DNA of 64,000 nt from Gallibacterium faecale (GCF_027920745.1 NZ_JAQIBB010000046.1:1-64000); one strand, 5' to 3'. Numbered from the stretch's first letter, positions 53,207-62,924 are shown. The notes: generated by a model not told the origin, from the letters alone. A program made the numbers and translations.

Positions 53207-54528
53207 TCAAGAAATGTAATTTCAATTCTCAAGCCATGTTCATATTGCAACGCTGGTTTTAATTGGATAGTCCCTTGATAATGTTGAACTAAAGTATTAG
53301 CAATCGCTAATCCTAAGCCAGTTCCCTGCTGTTGGGTACCTAGTATGCGATAAAAAGGTTTTAGCACTTTATCGTATTCTTCAGCAGGCATACCCAAGCC
53401 ATTATCTTCAACACTAATTATAATTTTTTGATCAGTTTTTGTTACTGCGAGATCAACAAGACTACCAACTGGTGAATATAAAATCGCATTTTCAACGAGA
53501 ATTTTTATAATCGTAAATAAATCAGTTTCACTAATTTTGAGCATATAGTCTTGTTCTGTAATTACCCCAATATCAATTTCTTTTTGTTCAGCGAGAGGCA
53601 ATAACGTTTCGATCACCTGTTTAAATGTGTTTTTGATTGAGATTAATCCGATATCTGAAGGCGATTGTTGTGCTTGGCTACGAGCAAAAGAGAGTAATTG
53701 ATCCAATAGATGGCGATTACGTTGAATGGCAGTGACGAGCTGTTCAATTTGTTGTTTAGTTTCTGTTGGAACGGTATGGGTGGTAAGACGTTCTGCTTGC
53801 AAAGAAAGTACTGTCATTGGAGAACGTAATTCATGGGCTGCATTGGCAATAAATTGCTGTTGTTCTTTCACTGATTTATCTACTTTTTTCAGTAGGTGAT
53901 TGATAGCATTAATAAAACTATGCACTTCATAAGGGGTGTTAGCTAATGGAATGACACTGAGATCACTTTCATTACGCTGTTTGATTAATGTAGATAAACG
54001 GCGTAAAGGAATAAAAGTAAAGTTAATAACTAAAATCCCCAATAAGATCACTAAAGGAATAAAAATTAAAAATGGCAATATGGTTTCCCACGTGGATTCA
54101 ATCGCTTTTTTAGTTCTAAATTCAGTTTCTTGCATCACTGCAATACGTAAGGTCTTAATTTGTCTTACATAAACACGGAATTCTTTTTTGTTAATTTTGA
54201 TGGTATAGAAACCTTCATACATTTGATTTAAGAATGGAATAAAATACTTATCACGAGGTGGTGTTAATGAAGTTTGTACATAGATTTGGTTGTCATCATC
54301 ATTTAATGGCATTTCTTCAGCTAATGCACTACGCAAAGAAACAAAACGGGCTGTTTGAATCAGCCAATCATCTTGTAATTGATAGGCAGCATAAAAAGCA
54401 TTATATGCGGTAGTAATGCCTGTAATCCCCGCAGTTAATAAGGTAACAATGACCAGCGTAAAGGTTAGCTTCGCTTGAATTGACGAACGCCATTTACGTA
54501 AGAGATTGGTTATTTTGGAATAGTCCAA
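53197..54528 (-). CDS. Sensor histidine kinase (PmrB/QseC-like)
   Basis: 443 residues. Membrane segments near 18-40 and 150-172 bracket a periplasmic domain of about 110 residues. HAMP, then phosphoacceptor His in FIANAAHELRSPMTVLSLQ (near 237), N-box NAILYSPVG, G1 EDNGLGMP and G2 GTGLGLAIANTLVQHYQG. It overlaps the response-regulator gene by 19 bases. The partner and the phosphoethanolamine transferase next to it suggest control of lipid A charge. PmrB or QseC orthology cannot be separated by eye. Confidence 0.88.
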   Translation of the reverse strand: MDYSKITNLLRKWRSSIQAKLTFTLVIVTLLTAGITGITTAYNAFYAAYQLQDDWLIQTARFVSLRSALAEEMPLNDDDNQIYVQTSLTPPRDKYFIPFLNQMYEGFYTIKINKKEFRVYVRQIKTLRIAVMQETEFRTKKAIESTWETILPFLIFIPLVILLGILVINFTFIPLRRLSTLIKQRNESDLSVIPLANTPYEVHSFINAINHLLKKVDKSVKEQQQFIANAAHELRSPMTVLSLQAERLTTHTVPTETKQQIEQLVTAIQRNRHLLDQLLSFARSQAQQSPSDIGLISIKNTFKQVIETLLPLAEQKEIDIGVITEQDYMLKISETDLFTIIKILVENAILYSPVGSLVDLAVTKTDQKIIISVEDNGLGMPAEEYDKVLKPFYRILGTQQQGTGLGLAIANTLVQHYQGTIQLKPALQYEHGLRIEITFLEKK

Positions 54529-55172
54529 CCGACACCTCGAATATTTTTAATTGCTTCTTTACCGAGTTTTTTTCTTAATGAATGAATTAAAAAATCAACA
54601 GCATTACTCTCTACCTCTTCACCCCACCCATAAATTTTATCTTCTAAGTCACTACGAGAATAAATAACACCTGGATGTTGTAATAAGACTTGTAGAATCG
54701 CGAACTCTTTGTTGGTTAATTGGTGAGTGTCATTTGTCGTTAATTGCTGCACTTGATAGGTTTTTAGATTAAGTTTTAATGTGCCGTAACAAAGTTCTGA
54801 AGTAAGATGTTCGCTTTGTTTACGTAGTGCTACACGGATACGAGCGAGTAATTCCGCCATATCAAATGGTTTGATAATATAATCATCCGCTCCACCATCT
54901 AATCCTTGCAATCGACTAGGGAGATCATCCCTTGCAGTGAGAATAATTATTGGAAAACGGTATTGCTGTTGGCGTAATTGAGCTAAGACAACTAATCCAT
55001 CTTTTTTAGGTAAACCTAAATCCAACAATACGAGATCATAAGGTTGTGCCTTGACAGCAGCTAATGCTAATTCACCATTTTCTACCCAATCGACTGCATA
55101 ACTGGCATCTTTTAAACTTTCTGATAAAGCGTTGGCAATCATCGGGTCATCTTCAACTAATAGAATTCGCAT
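54510..55172 (-). CDS. OmpR-family response regulator (PmrA/QseB-like)
   Basis: 220 residues. Receiver: MRILLVEDDPMIANAL with acidic pair, phosphorylated Asp51 in LVLLDLGLP, LTARDD and KPFDMAELLARIR. Effector: winged helix with LTNKEFAILQVLL and EEVESNAVDFLIHSLRKKLG recognition helix, GVGWTIPK end. QVQQ-linker between. The order transferase, regulator, kinase is that of eptA-basR-basS (pmrCAB) in enterobacteria. Confidence 0.9.
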   Translation of the reverse strand: MRILLVEDDPMIANALSESLKDASYAVDWVENGELALAAVKAQPYDLVLLDLGLPKKDGLVVLAQLRQQQYRFPIIILTARDDLPSRLQGLDGGADDYIIKPFDMAELLARIRVALRKQSEHLTSELCYGTLKLNLKTYQVQQLTTNDTHQLTNKEFAILQVLLQHPGVIYSRSDLEDKIYGWGEEVESNAVDFLIHSLRKKLGKEAIKNIRGVGWTIPK

Positions 55173-55213
55173 TGTATTATCCTCTAAACAATGAGTAGAT
55201 TATTTAGTTATTC

Positions 55214-55243
55214 GCAGTAAATTGATACATCGAAATTTACTGC
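55214..55243. repeat. Inverted repeat upstream of response-regulator gene
   Basis: GCAGTAAATT and AATTTACTGC form a perfect 10-bp inverted repeat with a 10-bp gap in the 81-bp space between transferase and regulator genes. No T-run follows, so it may be an operator or an RNA processing hairpin rather than a terminator. Confidence 0.5.
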
Positions 55244-55253
55244 AAAGCAAAGA

Positions 55254-56798
55254 TTATTTTCCACGAATATCAATTGCAGGATCACGTTTTGTTTTTGGTA
55301 AACGGCCATCTAAGCCGTAGTCATCTGGATCATCTTTGCAATTAAATAAATCAAATTGTGGTGAAACTTTTTCATTAGTAATTTGCATCCAATTCGCAAT
55401 AGATTCCGTAAAGTTTAATCCTGATTTAAAGCTCTTACATTTAGTATGTTGTTGGCTATCGGATGAGGTCATAAATAGCGGAACATCATGGTGTAATGGG
55501 CTTCCTGCATTATTAAAGAACAGAATTTCTCCATCAATGGTTTTATGAGCTAAGCCATGATCAGCAAAATAGATCATTGTGAATGGTTGCTGTTCAGTTT
55601 GATATTGATGTTGTAAAGCTTGATAAACTTGAGCCAAAAGATCATCTGTTTTCTTAATTGAAGAAACATAACAGCTTAAATATTGATATTTTTTATTTTT
55701 CACTGGTGCAATATTTTTATAATCTTTAATTCGATCACACGCTTTAGGGTGAGAACCATAAAGATGTAAAACAATAAATTTGGCTTGATCGGTTTTTTGT
55801 TGTAAGACCTGTTTAAAAGGTGCTAATAATTCGAAATCGCTAGAATCATTACGAATAGAGTCATTATTAGCAATAAAATATCTTTCATCATTCAAATTAG
55901 CAATGGCGGTGATTGGCGTATCAAATTCACCTAAGAATCCTTGATTTGAAATCCAATAAGTTTTGACGCCAGAAGCTTTAATCAAATCGATTAAGGTGAG
56001 CGAATAATTCGGTGCCCAACGTTTAGTATCTGGTTTTGTCAGCATCAAACGTAGTGAGGCAATGGTATTGCTGCCAGCAGATTCCAACCCTTCTACTAAT
56101 ACACCATTTGTTTTTTCTATAAATGGGGTATTTTCAATCGGATAGCCATAAGCATGTAAGTAATCTCGTCTGACACTTTCTCCAATAATTAAGACGTAAT
56201 TTTTATATTTACCTGAGAATTTTGCTGGTCCCCATTCGCTTTCTAACTGTAATTGATTGAGTTTGAACAATTCGTCCTTCACTTGCCCCGCAGCAGTAAA
56301 AAAAGTATGGAAAAAGGCAAATGGCGTTTGATTTACCAATGCAAAGAAAAGGATTAGACAGAGTAAAGTTTTATTGCGATAAAATTTAAGTTGGAAACGT
56401 TGTGTGAGATAACGAAAAAAGAGCAATAGCGGAATAATGGCAATCGCCATCGCATAATATTTAAGCGGAATTTGTTGTAAAAATTCAGCCCCTTCAGCGA
56501 TATTGGTCGCTAATACAGAAGCAAGATATTGATAATTTGGTTCGCCAAACATTAAACCAACGGGAGCATAAAGGGTATAGGCTAAAGCAATAGGAATAAC
56601 AATGATATAAAAAGCAATCCGTGAAGCATTAAAAATTAAGATCAATGCTGCGAGTAATAAAACATCTTGTAATTCTACTTGCTTACCGCTGCCCATCAGC
56701 ATAAAGAGTGAAGCAAAATAGAGAGCAACCAGGGCAATAATAATGATAAAGAACTGTCTTAACGTAATACGTTGCAATAAAGAGGAAAAGACTTTCAT
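55254..56798 (-). CDS. Lipid A/LPS phosphoethanolamine transferase
   Basis: 514 residues from ATG 56798. Five membrane segments in the first 170 residues, then a periplasmic sulfatase-fold domain: metal site GESVRRDYLHAYGYP, predicted nucleophile Thr in AGSNTIASLR, HLYGSHPKACDR and the metal-binding FADHGLAHK. These are the marks of the EptA/CptA/OpgE superfamily; the exact acceptor (lipid A phosphate, heptose or glucan) is not readable. Linkage with a PmrAB-like system favours lipid A and cationic-peptide (polymyxin) tolerance. Confidence 0.87.
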   Translation of the reverse strand: MKVFSSLLQRITLRQFFIIIIALVALYFASLFMLMGSGKQVELQDVLLLAALILIFNASRIAFYIIVIPIALAYTLYAPVGLMFGEPNYQYLASVLATNIAEGAEFLQQIPLKYYAMAIAIIPLLLFFRYLTQRFQLKFYRNKTLLCLILFFALVNQTPFAFFHTFFTAAGQVKDELFKLNQLQLESEWGPAKFSGKYKNYVLIIGESVRRDYLHAYGYPIENTPFIEKTNGVLVEGLESAGSNTIASLRLMLTKPDTKRWAPNYSLTLIDLIKASGVKTYWISNQGFLGEFDTPITAIANLNDERYFIANNDSIRNDSSDFELLAPFKQVLQQKTDQAKFIVLHLYGSHPKACDRIKDYKNIAPVKNKKYQYLSCYVSSIKKTDDLLAQVYQALQHQYQTEQQPFTMIYFADHGLAHKTIDGEILFFNNAGSPLHHDVPLFMTSSDSQQHTKCKSFKSGLNFTESIANWMQITNEKVSPQFDLFNCKDDPDDYGLDGRLPKTKRDPAIDIRGK

Positions 56799-56829
56799 TA
56801 TGGTGTGCCAACTCAAACAATCAATAGAC

Positions 56830-56857
56830 AAAAAATTAGGGGAGAACTTCTCCCCTA
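56830..56857 (-). terminator. Terminator after gmhA
   Basis: TAGGGGAGAA and TTCTCCCCTA (56837-56857) form a perfect stem; on the minus strand it is followed by AATTTTTTG. It closes the gpt-gmhA unit before the transferase gene. Confidence 0.85.
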
Positions 56858-56873
56858 GATACAGATAAATTAA

Positions 56874-57461
56874 TTAGGCGTTATCTTTCGCCATTTCAAA
56901 CTCAATTAACATCATTAAGATATGAATCACCTTAATGTGAATTTCTTGAATGCGATCAGCATAGCCAAAATGAGGAACACGAATTTCAACATCAGCTAAG
57001 CCTGCCATTTTACCGCCATCTTTACCAGTTAAAGCAATAACCTTCATACCTTTGGCTTTGGCTGCTTCAATAGCATTTAATACATTTTTAGAGTTACCAG
57101 AAGTGGATAAACCAAATAACACATCGCCTTGCTGTCCCACCGCTTCTACATAACGTGAAAAGACATAATCATAACCAAAGTCATTACTTACACAGCTTAA
57201 ATGGCTAACATCAGAAATTGCAATGGCAGGATAACCTGGGCGATTTTCACGATAACGTCCCGTCAATTCTTCAGCAAAGTGCATAGCATCACAGTGTGAA
57301 CCACCATTACCACAGCTTAACACTTTCCCGCCTTGCTTAAAGCTATTGGCAATTAATAATGCGGCATCTTGGATGAGTTGAATATTTCTATCATCAGATA
57401 AAAATTTATCTAATACATCAGCAGCTTGAGTAAGTTCTGCTTTAATTTGTGCTAAATACAT
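56874..57461 (-). CDS. gmhA: Sedoheptulose-7-phosphate isomerase GmhA
   Basis: 195 residues from ATG 57461, 6 bases after GGAG (E. coli 192). SIS domain with KVLSCGNGGSHCDAMHFAEE (about 52-71), FGLSTSGNSKNVLNAIEAA and HILMMLIEFEMA. It makes D-glycero-D-manno-heptose 7-phosphate for LPS inner core heptose. It is 29 bases downstream of gpt. Confidence 0.95.
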   Translation of the reverse strand: MYLAQIKAELTQAADVLDKFLSDDRNIQLIQDAALLIANSFKQGGKVLSCGNGGSHCDAMHFAEELTGRYRENRPGYPAIAISDVSHLSCVSNDFGYDYVFSRYVEAVGQQGDVLFGLSTSGNSKNVLNAIEAAKAKGMKVIALTGKDGGKMAGLADVEIRVPHFGYADRIQEIHIKVIHILMMLIEFEMAKDNA

Positions 57462-57490
57462 AAGCAACTCCAAATATCTTTTGCTTAAAA

Positions 57491-57949
57491 TTATTTACGA
57501 GAGAGAGGTGGAACAAAGGTAATACCCATATCCCAAGGTTGTTCGATCCAAGTATTTTGGGGAATATCAACAATATAATTATCAACTAATGGTGCACCAG
57601 TTGGTTTAGCAAACACAGTAACAAATTTTGCTTTTGGATACATTTCACGAATTGCACGTGCAGTATTACCAGTATCAACTAAATCATCTACTACAATAAA
57701 ACCTTCGCCATCACCTTCTGCACGGTGTAATACTTTTAATGTGCCTTGTTGATCATGATCATAGCTTGCAATACATACAGTTTCGACTAAACGAATACCT
57801 AATTCACGTGCAATAACAGCAGCAGGGAATAAACCGCCACGACTTACAGCAATAATACCTTTCCATTGAGATGCCGGAAGCAAACGTTCAGAAAGTTTGC
57901 GTGCGTGCATATGAAACATATCCCAAGTAACAACGTATTTTTCGCTCAT
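57491..57949 (-). CDS. gpt: Xanthine-guanine phosphoribosyltransferase
   Basis: 152 residues, the same as E. coli Gpt. PRPP loop FIVVDDLVDTGNTAR (about 84-98), IAVSRGGLFPAAVIAREL, and the C-terminal EQPWDMGITFVPP. Salvages guanine, xanthine and hypoxanthine at the inner membrane face. Its downstream partner here is gmhA. Confidence 0.95.
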   Translation of the reverse strand: MSEKYVVTWDMFHMHARKLSERLLPASQWKGIIAVSRGGLFPAAVIARELGIRLVETVCIASYDHDQQGTLKVLHRAEGDGEGFIVVDDLVDTGNTARAIREMYPKAKFVTVFAKPTGAPLVDNYIVDIPQNTWIEQPWDMGITFVPPLSRK

Positions 57950-58086
57950 AATAACTATACCTTATGTTTTTGATTTGAAGTGATAAATAAAATTGCATAA
58001 GGATAACCTGAAATTGTTTTTCGTGCTATCATTTAACGCAATTTCTTTTTATTTTGGATAAAAATTACGATATTCGAGGGAGTTTT

Positions 58087-59547
58087 ATGTCGTCAATTAC
58101 TGAATTATCACCAAAACTTATCTGGAAATGGTTTGCAACCATCTGTTCAATTCCACATCCATCTCACCATGAACAAGCACTCGCAGATTTCATCATAAAT
58201 TGGGCAAAACAAAAACAACTCTGGGTAGAACAAGATCAATCTGGCAATATCTTAATTCGTAAACCTGCAACACCAGGTATGGAAAATCGTCAGCCAGTCG
58301 CATTACAAGCACATTTAGATATGGTGCCACAGGCGAATAAAAATACACCGCATAATTTCCTTACTGATCCAATTATTCCTTATGTTGATGGTGATTGGGT
58401 AAAAGCAAAAGGAACAACGCTAGGGGCTGATAATGGGATTGGAATGGCATCTTGTTTAGCGGTATTAGAGAGTGAAGATCTTGCCCATCCAGCACTAGAA
58501 GTATTACTTACAGCAACAGAAGAAACCGGGATGGTAGGCGCATTAGGGTTGCAACCAAATTGGTTACAAAGTAGCGTGATGATTAATACCGATACTGAAG
58601 ATGAGGGTGAAATTTATATTGGTTGTGCAGGTGGTGAGGATGTTGATATTCGTTATCCTGTGCAATGGCAATCTGTTGGCGAAACTGAACAAGCCTTACA
58701 TTTAGCATTAACTGGCTTAAAAGGCGGTCATTCAGGCGCAGAAATTCATCTTAATCGTGGTAATGCAATTAAATTATTAGCAAGACTATTAGAACAGCTT
58801 GCCGCACAACAGGTAGATTTCCGCTTAGCTGACATCTCAGGTGGTTCAGTTCGTAATGCAATTCCACGAGAAGCCTTTGCGACAATTATTGTGCCAACGA
58901 GTGCGGTAGCATTGTGTAAACAAACCTTACAACAATTAGTAGCTGGATTGCAGTCTGCTTTATCACAAGCAGAAACCAAATTGCAATTTGATATTTCTGA
59001 TGCTAAAGCGACACAAGGGCTTTCAAACACACAAACACTTGCCTTACTAGATTTAATTAACAGCTTACCAAACGGTGTGGTTCGTTATAGCGATGCGTTA
59101 CCAGATGTGGTAGAAAGTTCGATTAGTTTAGGTGTATTAGAAACGAGAGAACAAGAAGTTAAATTTACCTTATTAGCACGTTCATTAAATGAACATGGAC
59201 AAGATAGCGTGGTTAGTTTAGTTCGTTCTGTTTGTCGTTTAGCTGGAGCAGAAGTGAAATTTTCTGGACGTTATCCAGGCTGGGAACCGCAAGCAGAATC
59301 AGCAATCGTACGCCAAACTAAAGCGCTTTATGATCAAATTCTTGGTAAGGAGAGTGTGATTAAAGTGATTCACGCTGGTTTAGAGTGCGGTTTGATTAAT
59401 AAGGTCTATCCACAAATAGAAATGGTGTCGATTGGACCAACGATTTTAGGGGCACACTCGCCAGATGAGCGTTGCCATATTCCAGCAGTATCAACTTATT
59501 GGCAGTTATTGACTCAACTGTTAGCAACGATACCAGAAAAGAAATAA
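58087..59547 (+). CDS. pepD: Aminoacyl-histidine dipeptidase PepD
   Basis: 486 residues from ATG 58087 (MSSITELSP), 5 bases after GAGGGAG; the frame begins earlier without a better start. M20 metallopeptidase: QAHLDMVPQ, GADNGIGMA, ATEETGMVGALG and HAGLECGLI give the dinuclear zinc ligands and catalytic Glu. Length matches E. coli PepD (485). It degrades carnosine and other Xaa-His dipeptides. Confidence 0.95.
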   Translation: MSSITELSPKLIWKWFATICSIPHPSHHEQALADFIINWAKQKQLWVEQDQSGNILIRKPATPGMENRQPVALQAHLDMVPQANKNTPHNFLTDPIIPYVDGDWVKAKGTTLGADNGIGMASCLAVLESEDLAHPALEVLLTATEETGMVGALGLQPNWLQSSVMINTDTEDEGEIYIGCAGGEDVDIRYPVQWQSVGETEQALHLALTGLKGGHSGAEIHLNRGNAIKLLARLLEQLAAQQVDFRLADISGGSVRNAIPREAFATIIVPTSAVALCKQTLQQLVAGLQSALSQAETKLQFDISDAKATQGLSNTQTLALLDLINSLPNGVVRYSDALPDVVESSISLGVLETREQEVKFTLLARSLNEHGQDSVVSLVRSVCRLAGAEVKFSGRYPGWEPQAESAIVRQTKALYDQILGKESVIKVIHAGLECGLINKVYPQIEMVSIGPTILGAHSPDERCHIPAVSTYWQLLTQLLATIPEKK

Positions 59548-59556
59548 GGATCGTCA

Positions 59557-60336
59557 ATGGAACAACTTAATCAAAATCAACAAACTGAAATGGGAGAAGA
59601 TGTTACCCATTTCGGTTTTAAAACAGTGGCAAAATCAGAAAAGCAAAAACTTGTTGCTAATGTTTTTCATTCTGTGGCAGATAAATATGATTTGATGAAC
59701 GATCTTTTATCATTTGGTATTCATCGTGTTTGGAAGCGTTTTACCATTGATTGTAGTGGGGTAAGAAAAGGGCAAAAAGTGCTGGATCTGGCTGGTGGAA
59801 CAGGCGATTTTACAGCAAAATTTTCTCGATTAGTCGGGGAAACCGGTCAAGTCATTTTGGCCGATATTAACGATTCTATGTTACAAGTTGGCCGGGAAAA
59901 ATTACGTAATTTAGGCGTAGTGGGGAATGTAGAGTATGTGCAAGCAAATGCAGAAATGTTGCCGTTTGCAGATAATACATTCGATTGCATTGTAATTAGT
60001 TTTGGGTTGCGTAATGTAACGGATAAAGATAAGGCCTTACGCTCGATGTATCGTGTGTTAAAACCGGGTGGTCGTTTATTAGTATTAGAATTTTCTAAAC
60101 CAATTTTAGAGCCATTGAGTAAGGTGTATAACTTTTATTCATTCAATATTTTGCCAAAAGTGGGCGAAGTCGTAGTGAATGATGCAGACAGTTATCGTTA
60201 TTTGGCAGAGTCTATTCGGATGCACCCTGAACAATCTGTATTAGAACAGATGATGATTGATGCTGGATTTGAACAAACACAATATTACAATTTAACCGCA
60301 GGGATTGTAGCGTTACATCGTGGTTATAAGTTTTAA
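59557..60336 (+). CDS. ubiE: Ubiquinone/menaquinone C-methyltransferase UbiE
   Basis: 259 residues. SAM motif VLDLAGGTGDFTAKF (about 73-87), the FHSVADKYDLMNDLLSFGIHR stretch (split at residues 38-58) and VLKPGGRLLVLEFSKP are diagnostic. It methylates demethylmenaquinone and the benzoquinol intermediate. First of ubiE-ubiJ-ubiB, 9 bases before ubiJ. Confidence 0.96.
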   Translation: MEQLNQNQQTEMGEDVTHFGFKTVAKSEKQKLVANVFHSVADKYDLMNDLLSFGIHRVWKRFTIDCSGVRKGQKVLDLAGGTGDFTAKFSRLVGETGQVILADINDSMLQVGREKLRNLGVVGNVEYVQANAEMLPFADNTFDCIVISFGLRNVTDKDKALRSMYRVLKPGGRLLVLEFSKPILEPLSKVYNFYSFNILPKVGEVVVNDADSYRYLAESIRMHPEQSVLEQMMIDAGFEQTQYYNLTAGIVALHRGYKF

Positions 60337-60345
60337 AGGCAGCCT

Positions 60346-60978
60346 ATGACACTCTCATCAATTAAACAACAACTTATGTTGCCACAATTTGCGAATGGCT
60401 TATTTGAGCAAGGGTTAAATTATTTAATGCAACGTAGTGAGGGAATCGAACCTCATCTACGTAAATTGAATGGAAAAGTGCTGTCGATTTCTTTTAAACA
60501 AGGTGGTCATGCGTATCTGATTTTTTCTCATCAACGTATTGATGTGTTAGCCAATTATGAAGGTGATGCAGATTGTGTTGTAACAGCGGATGCGAATGTA
60601 TTGTGGCAACGACCGCAAAAAAGCCAATTAGCTGATTTTATCAATCGTCAACAAATTGTTTTTCAAGGGGATTTACAAGTGTTACAAGAAACAGTAGCAC
60701 TATTTGAACAATTAGAAAAAGATCCCGCGGAATTGTTGTCACCTTACCTAGGTGATGTGGCTGCACATATGTTGACCCGAGGTGTACAACAATTACAACA
60801 ACAGCTGACAAAACAGTTACAAACTAGTGAACGTCATTGGGGAGAACGTTTAACAGAAGAGTGGCAACTTATTGCACCAACACTCGCCTTAGTTCATTTT
60901 TATGATCAAGTCGCCAGTTTAGAACAGGATCTACAACGTCTTGAAGCTAAAATTAATCGCTTGACAGGAACAGTATGA
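60346..60978 (+). CDS. ubiJ: Ubiquinone biosynthesis accessory factor UbiJ
   Basis: 210 residues (E. coli 201). N-terminal SCP2 lipid-binding domain (about 10-110) and a C-terminal helix-rich part with coiled-coil character (EQDLQRLEAKINRL). With UbiK it scaffolds the Ubi complex and carries polyprenyl intermediates. The end overlaps ubiB by 4 bases. Conservation is moderate; position between ubiE and ubiB is decisive. Confidence 0.93.
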   Translation: MTLSSIKQQLMLPQFANGLFEQGLNYLMQRSEGIEPHLRKLNGKVLSISFKQGGHAYLIFSHQRIDVLANYEGDADCVVTADANVLWQRPQKSQLADFINRQQIVFQGDLQVLQETVALFEQLEKDPAELLSPYLGDVAAHMLTRGVQQLQQQLTKQLQTSERHWGERLTEEWQLIAPTLALVHFYDQVASLEQDLQRLEAKINRLTGTV

Positions 60979-62615
60979 AATTAAAACAGTATTTTCGTTT
61001 CTATCAAATTATTCGGGTCATGTTGCAATATGGATTAGATGAAGCATTACCTGAAATTTCATTAACCCGTCCAATCCGTTGTGTAAGTAAACTATTTTTT
61101 TGGATCAAAAATGAACATACTGATAAATCTTTAGGTTTACGGTTACGGTTAGCGTTCCAGACCTTAGGACCAGTATGGATTAAATTTGGTCAGATGCTTT
61201 CGACGCGTCGGGATCTGTTTCCACCAGAAATTGCGGATGAATTGGCTTTATTACAAGATAAAGTAGAACCTTTTTCAGGTGATTTAGCTAGAGCAGAAAT
61301 TGAAAAGGCATTAGGCGGTAAAATTGAACAGTGGTTTGATGACTTTGATGAGAAGGCATTAGCTTCCGCTTCAATTGCACAAGTGCATACAGGGCGATTT
61401 AATGCGAAACAAGCTTTGGCAGGAAAAGAGGTGGTATTTAAGGTTATTCGCCCAGATATTCAGCCCGTGATTGCCTTAGATATTGGATTAATGTATCGGA
61501 TTGCAAAATGGATTCCTCGTTTAACCAAAGAAGGATATCGATTACGTCCAGTAGAGGTCGTGCAAGAGTATGAGAAAACCTTGTTGGCGGAATTAGATTT
61601 ACGCCAAGAGATGTTAAATGCAATTCAATTACGACAAAACTTTTTAGATAGTCCAATGCTTTATGTACCAGAGATGTATCCTGATTTTTGTCATAAAAAT
61701 ATGATTGTAATGGAACGGATCTATGGTATTCCTATTTCTGATATTGCTGCATTAGAAGCCAATGGAACAGATATGAAACTATTAGCGGAGCGTGGAGTAC
61801 AAGTCTTTTTTACCCAAGTTTTTCGTGATAGTTTTTTCCATGCAGATATGCATCCAGGCAACATTTTTGTGAGTTATGATCATCCTGAATCACCACAGTA
61901 TATTGGTATTGATTGTGGTATTGTCGGCACATTAAATAGTGAAGATAAACGTTATTTAGCCGAAAACTTTCTGGCCTTTTTTAATCGAGATTATCGCCGT
62001 GTTGCACAATTACATATTGATTCAGGTTGGGTGCCAGAAGATACGAATTTAGATGAGTTTGAACAGGCTTTCCGAATTGTTTGTGAGCCCATTTTTTCTA
62101 AACCATTAGCCGAAATTTCTTTTGGTCATGTGTTATTGAATTTATTTAATACTGCACGTCGTTTCCAGATGCAAGTACAACCGCAATTAGTGTTATTGCA
62201 AAAAACTTTATTGTATATCGAAGGCTTGGGACGCCAACTTTATCCGCAATTAGATTTATGGCAAACAGCAAAACCGTTCTTGCAAAACTGGATGAATGAG
62301 CAAATTAGTGTGAAGAAAATGTATCGTGATTTTCAATCACATATTCCTTATTTACGAGAACATTTTGCTTCTTTCCCACAAACATTGCATCAGGCATTGC
62401 TGGAGCAGAAAGAGATTAAACGTGAACTGGTGTTGATTCGCCAAGAATTTAAGTTACAGCAACGAAAAAATACCCAACGTGTGTATGGCGTTATTGTGGC
62501 GAGTTTGCTATTCTTTGGCGGTTTGTTTGGCTATCCATTTTTGCCAAGTTGGTTAAGTCTGAGTTTATTAGTGATTGCAACTGGCTTATTGGTAAGAACG
62601 GTTTTACAGAAATAA
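60975..62615 (+). CDS. ubiB: Ubiquinone biosynthesis kinase-like protein UbiB
   Basis: 546 residues (E. coli 546). UbiB/ADCK family: KxGQ motif in GPVWIKFGQMLSTRRDLFPP (near 73-92), Ala-rich loop ASASIAQVHTG, ExD region, DMHPGNIFV and GIDCGIVGTL for the metal-binding DFG-like site. Two hydrophobic segments at the C-terminus (about 500-540) anchor it in the membrane. Required for coenzyme Q synthesis. Confidence 0.96.
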   Translation: MKLKQYFRFYQIIRVMLQYGLDEALPEISLTRPIRCVSKLFFWIKNEHTDKSLGLRLRLAFQTLGPVWIKFGQMLSTRRDLFPPEIADELALLQDKVEPFSGDLARAEIEKALGGKIEQWFDDFDEKALASASIAQVHTGRFNAKQALAGKEVVFKVIRPDIQPVIALDIGLMYRIAKWIPRLTKEGYRLRPVEVVQEYEKTLLAELDLRQEMLNAIQLRQNFLDSPMLYVPEMYPDFCHKNMIVMERIYGIPISDIAALEANGTDMKLLAERGVQVFFTQVFRDSFFHADMHPGNIFVSYDHPESPQYIGIDCGIVGTLNSEDKRYLAENFLAFFNRDYRRVAQLHIDSGWVPEDTNLDEFEQAFRIVCEPIFSKPLAEISFGHVLLNLFNTARRFQMQVQPQLVLLQKTLLYIEGLGRQLYPQLDLWQTAKPFLQNWMNEQISVKKMYRDFQSHIPYLREHFASFPQTLHQALLEQKEIKRELVLIRQEFKLQQRKNTQRVYGVIVASLLFFGGLFGYPFLPSWLSLSLLVIATGLLVRTVLQK

Positions 62616-62653
62616 TGCAATGATTATGGCTAGTCTCTAGGTAAGAGTAGCGG

Positions 62654-62659
62654 TATAAT
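62654..62659 (+). promoter_or_regulatory. Possible tatABC promoter (-10)
   Basis: TATAAT preceded by CGG, 35 bases before the tatA start, in the 78-bp gap after ubiB. No clear -35 is visible, so the call is weak. Confidence 0.4.
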
Positions 62660-62693
62660 TTGACGAAATTTTTTTACTTATCGAGGTATTATT

Positions 62694-62924
62694 ATGGGTG
62701 GAATTAGTATTTGGCAACTGTTGATTATCGTATTAATTGTTGTATTACTTTTCGGAACAAAGAAATTAAAAACATTAGGTTCAGATCTTGGTGAATCAGT
62801 CAAAGGCTTTAAAAAAGCAATGAGTGATGATAATGAAAAAGATGCTGAATTTAAGAAATCTATTGAATCACAAACCAGCTCGACTAGCGAAACAGCAAAA
62901 AGCAAAGATAAAGAGCAGGCATAA
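62694..62924 (+). CDS. tatA: Sec-independent translocase subunit TatA
   Basis: 76 residues. MGGISIWQLLIIVLIVVLLFG is the N-terminal membrane helix, followed by the TatA hinge FGTKKLKTLGSDLGES and an amphipathic helix (VKGFKKAMSDD), then an acidic, disordered tail. It forms the pore-like assembly for folded twin-arginine substrates. tatB follows after 2 bases. Confidence 0.95.
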   Translation: MGGISIWQLLIIVLIVVLLFGTKKLKTLGSDLGESVKGFKKAMSDDNEKDAEFKKSIESQTSSTSETAKSKDKEQA

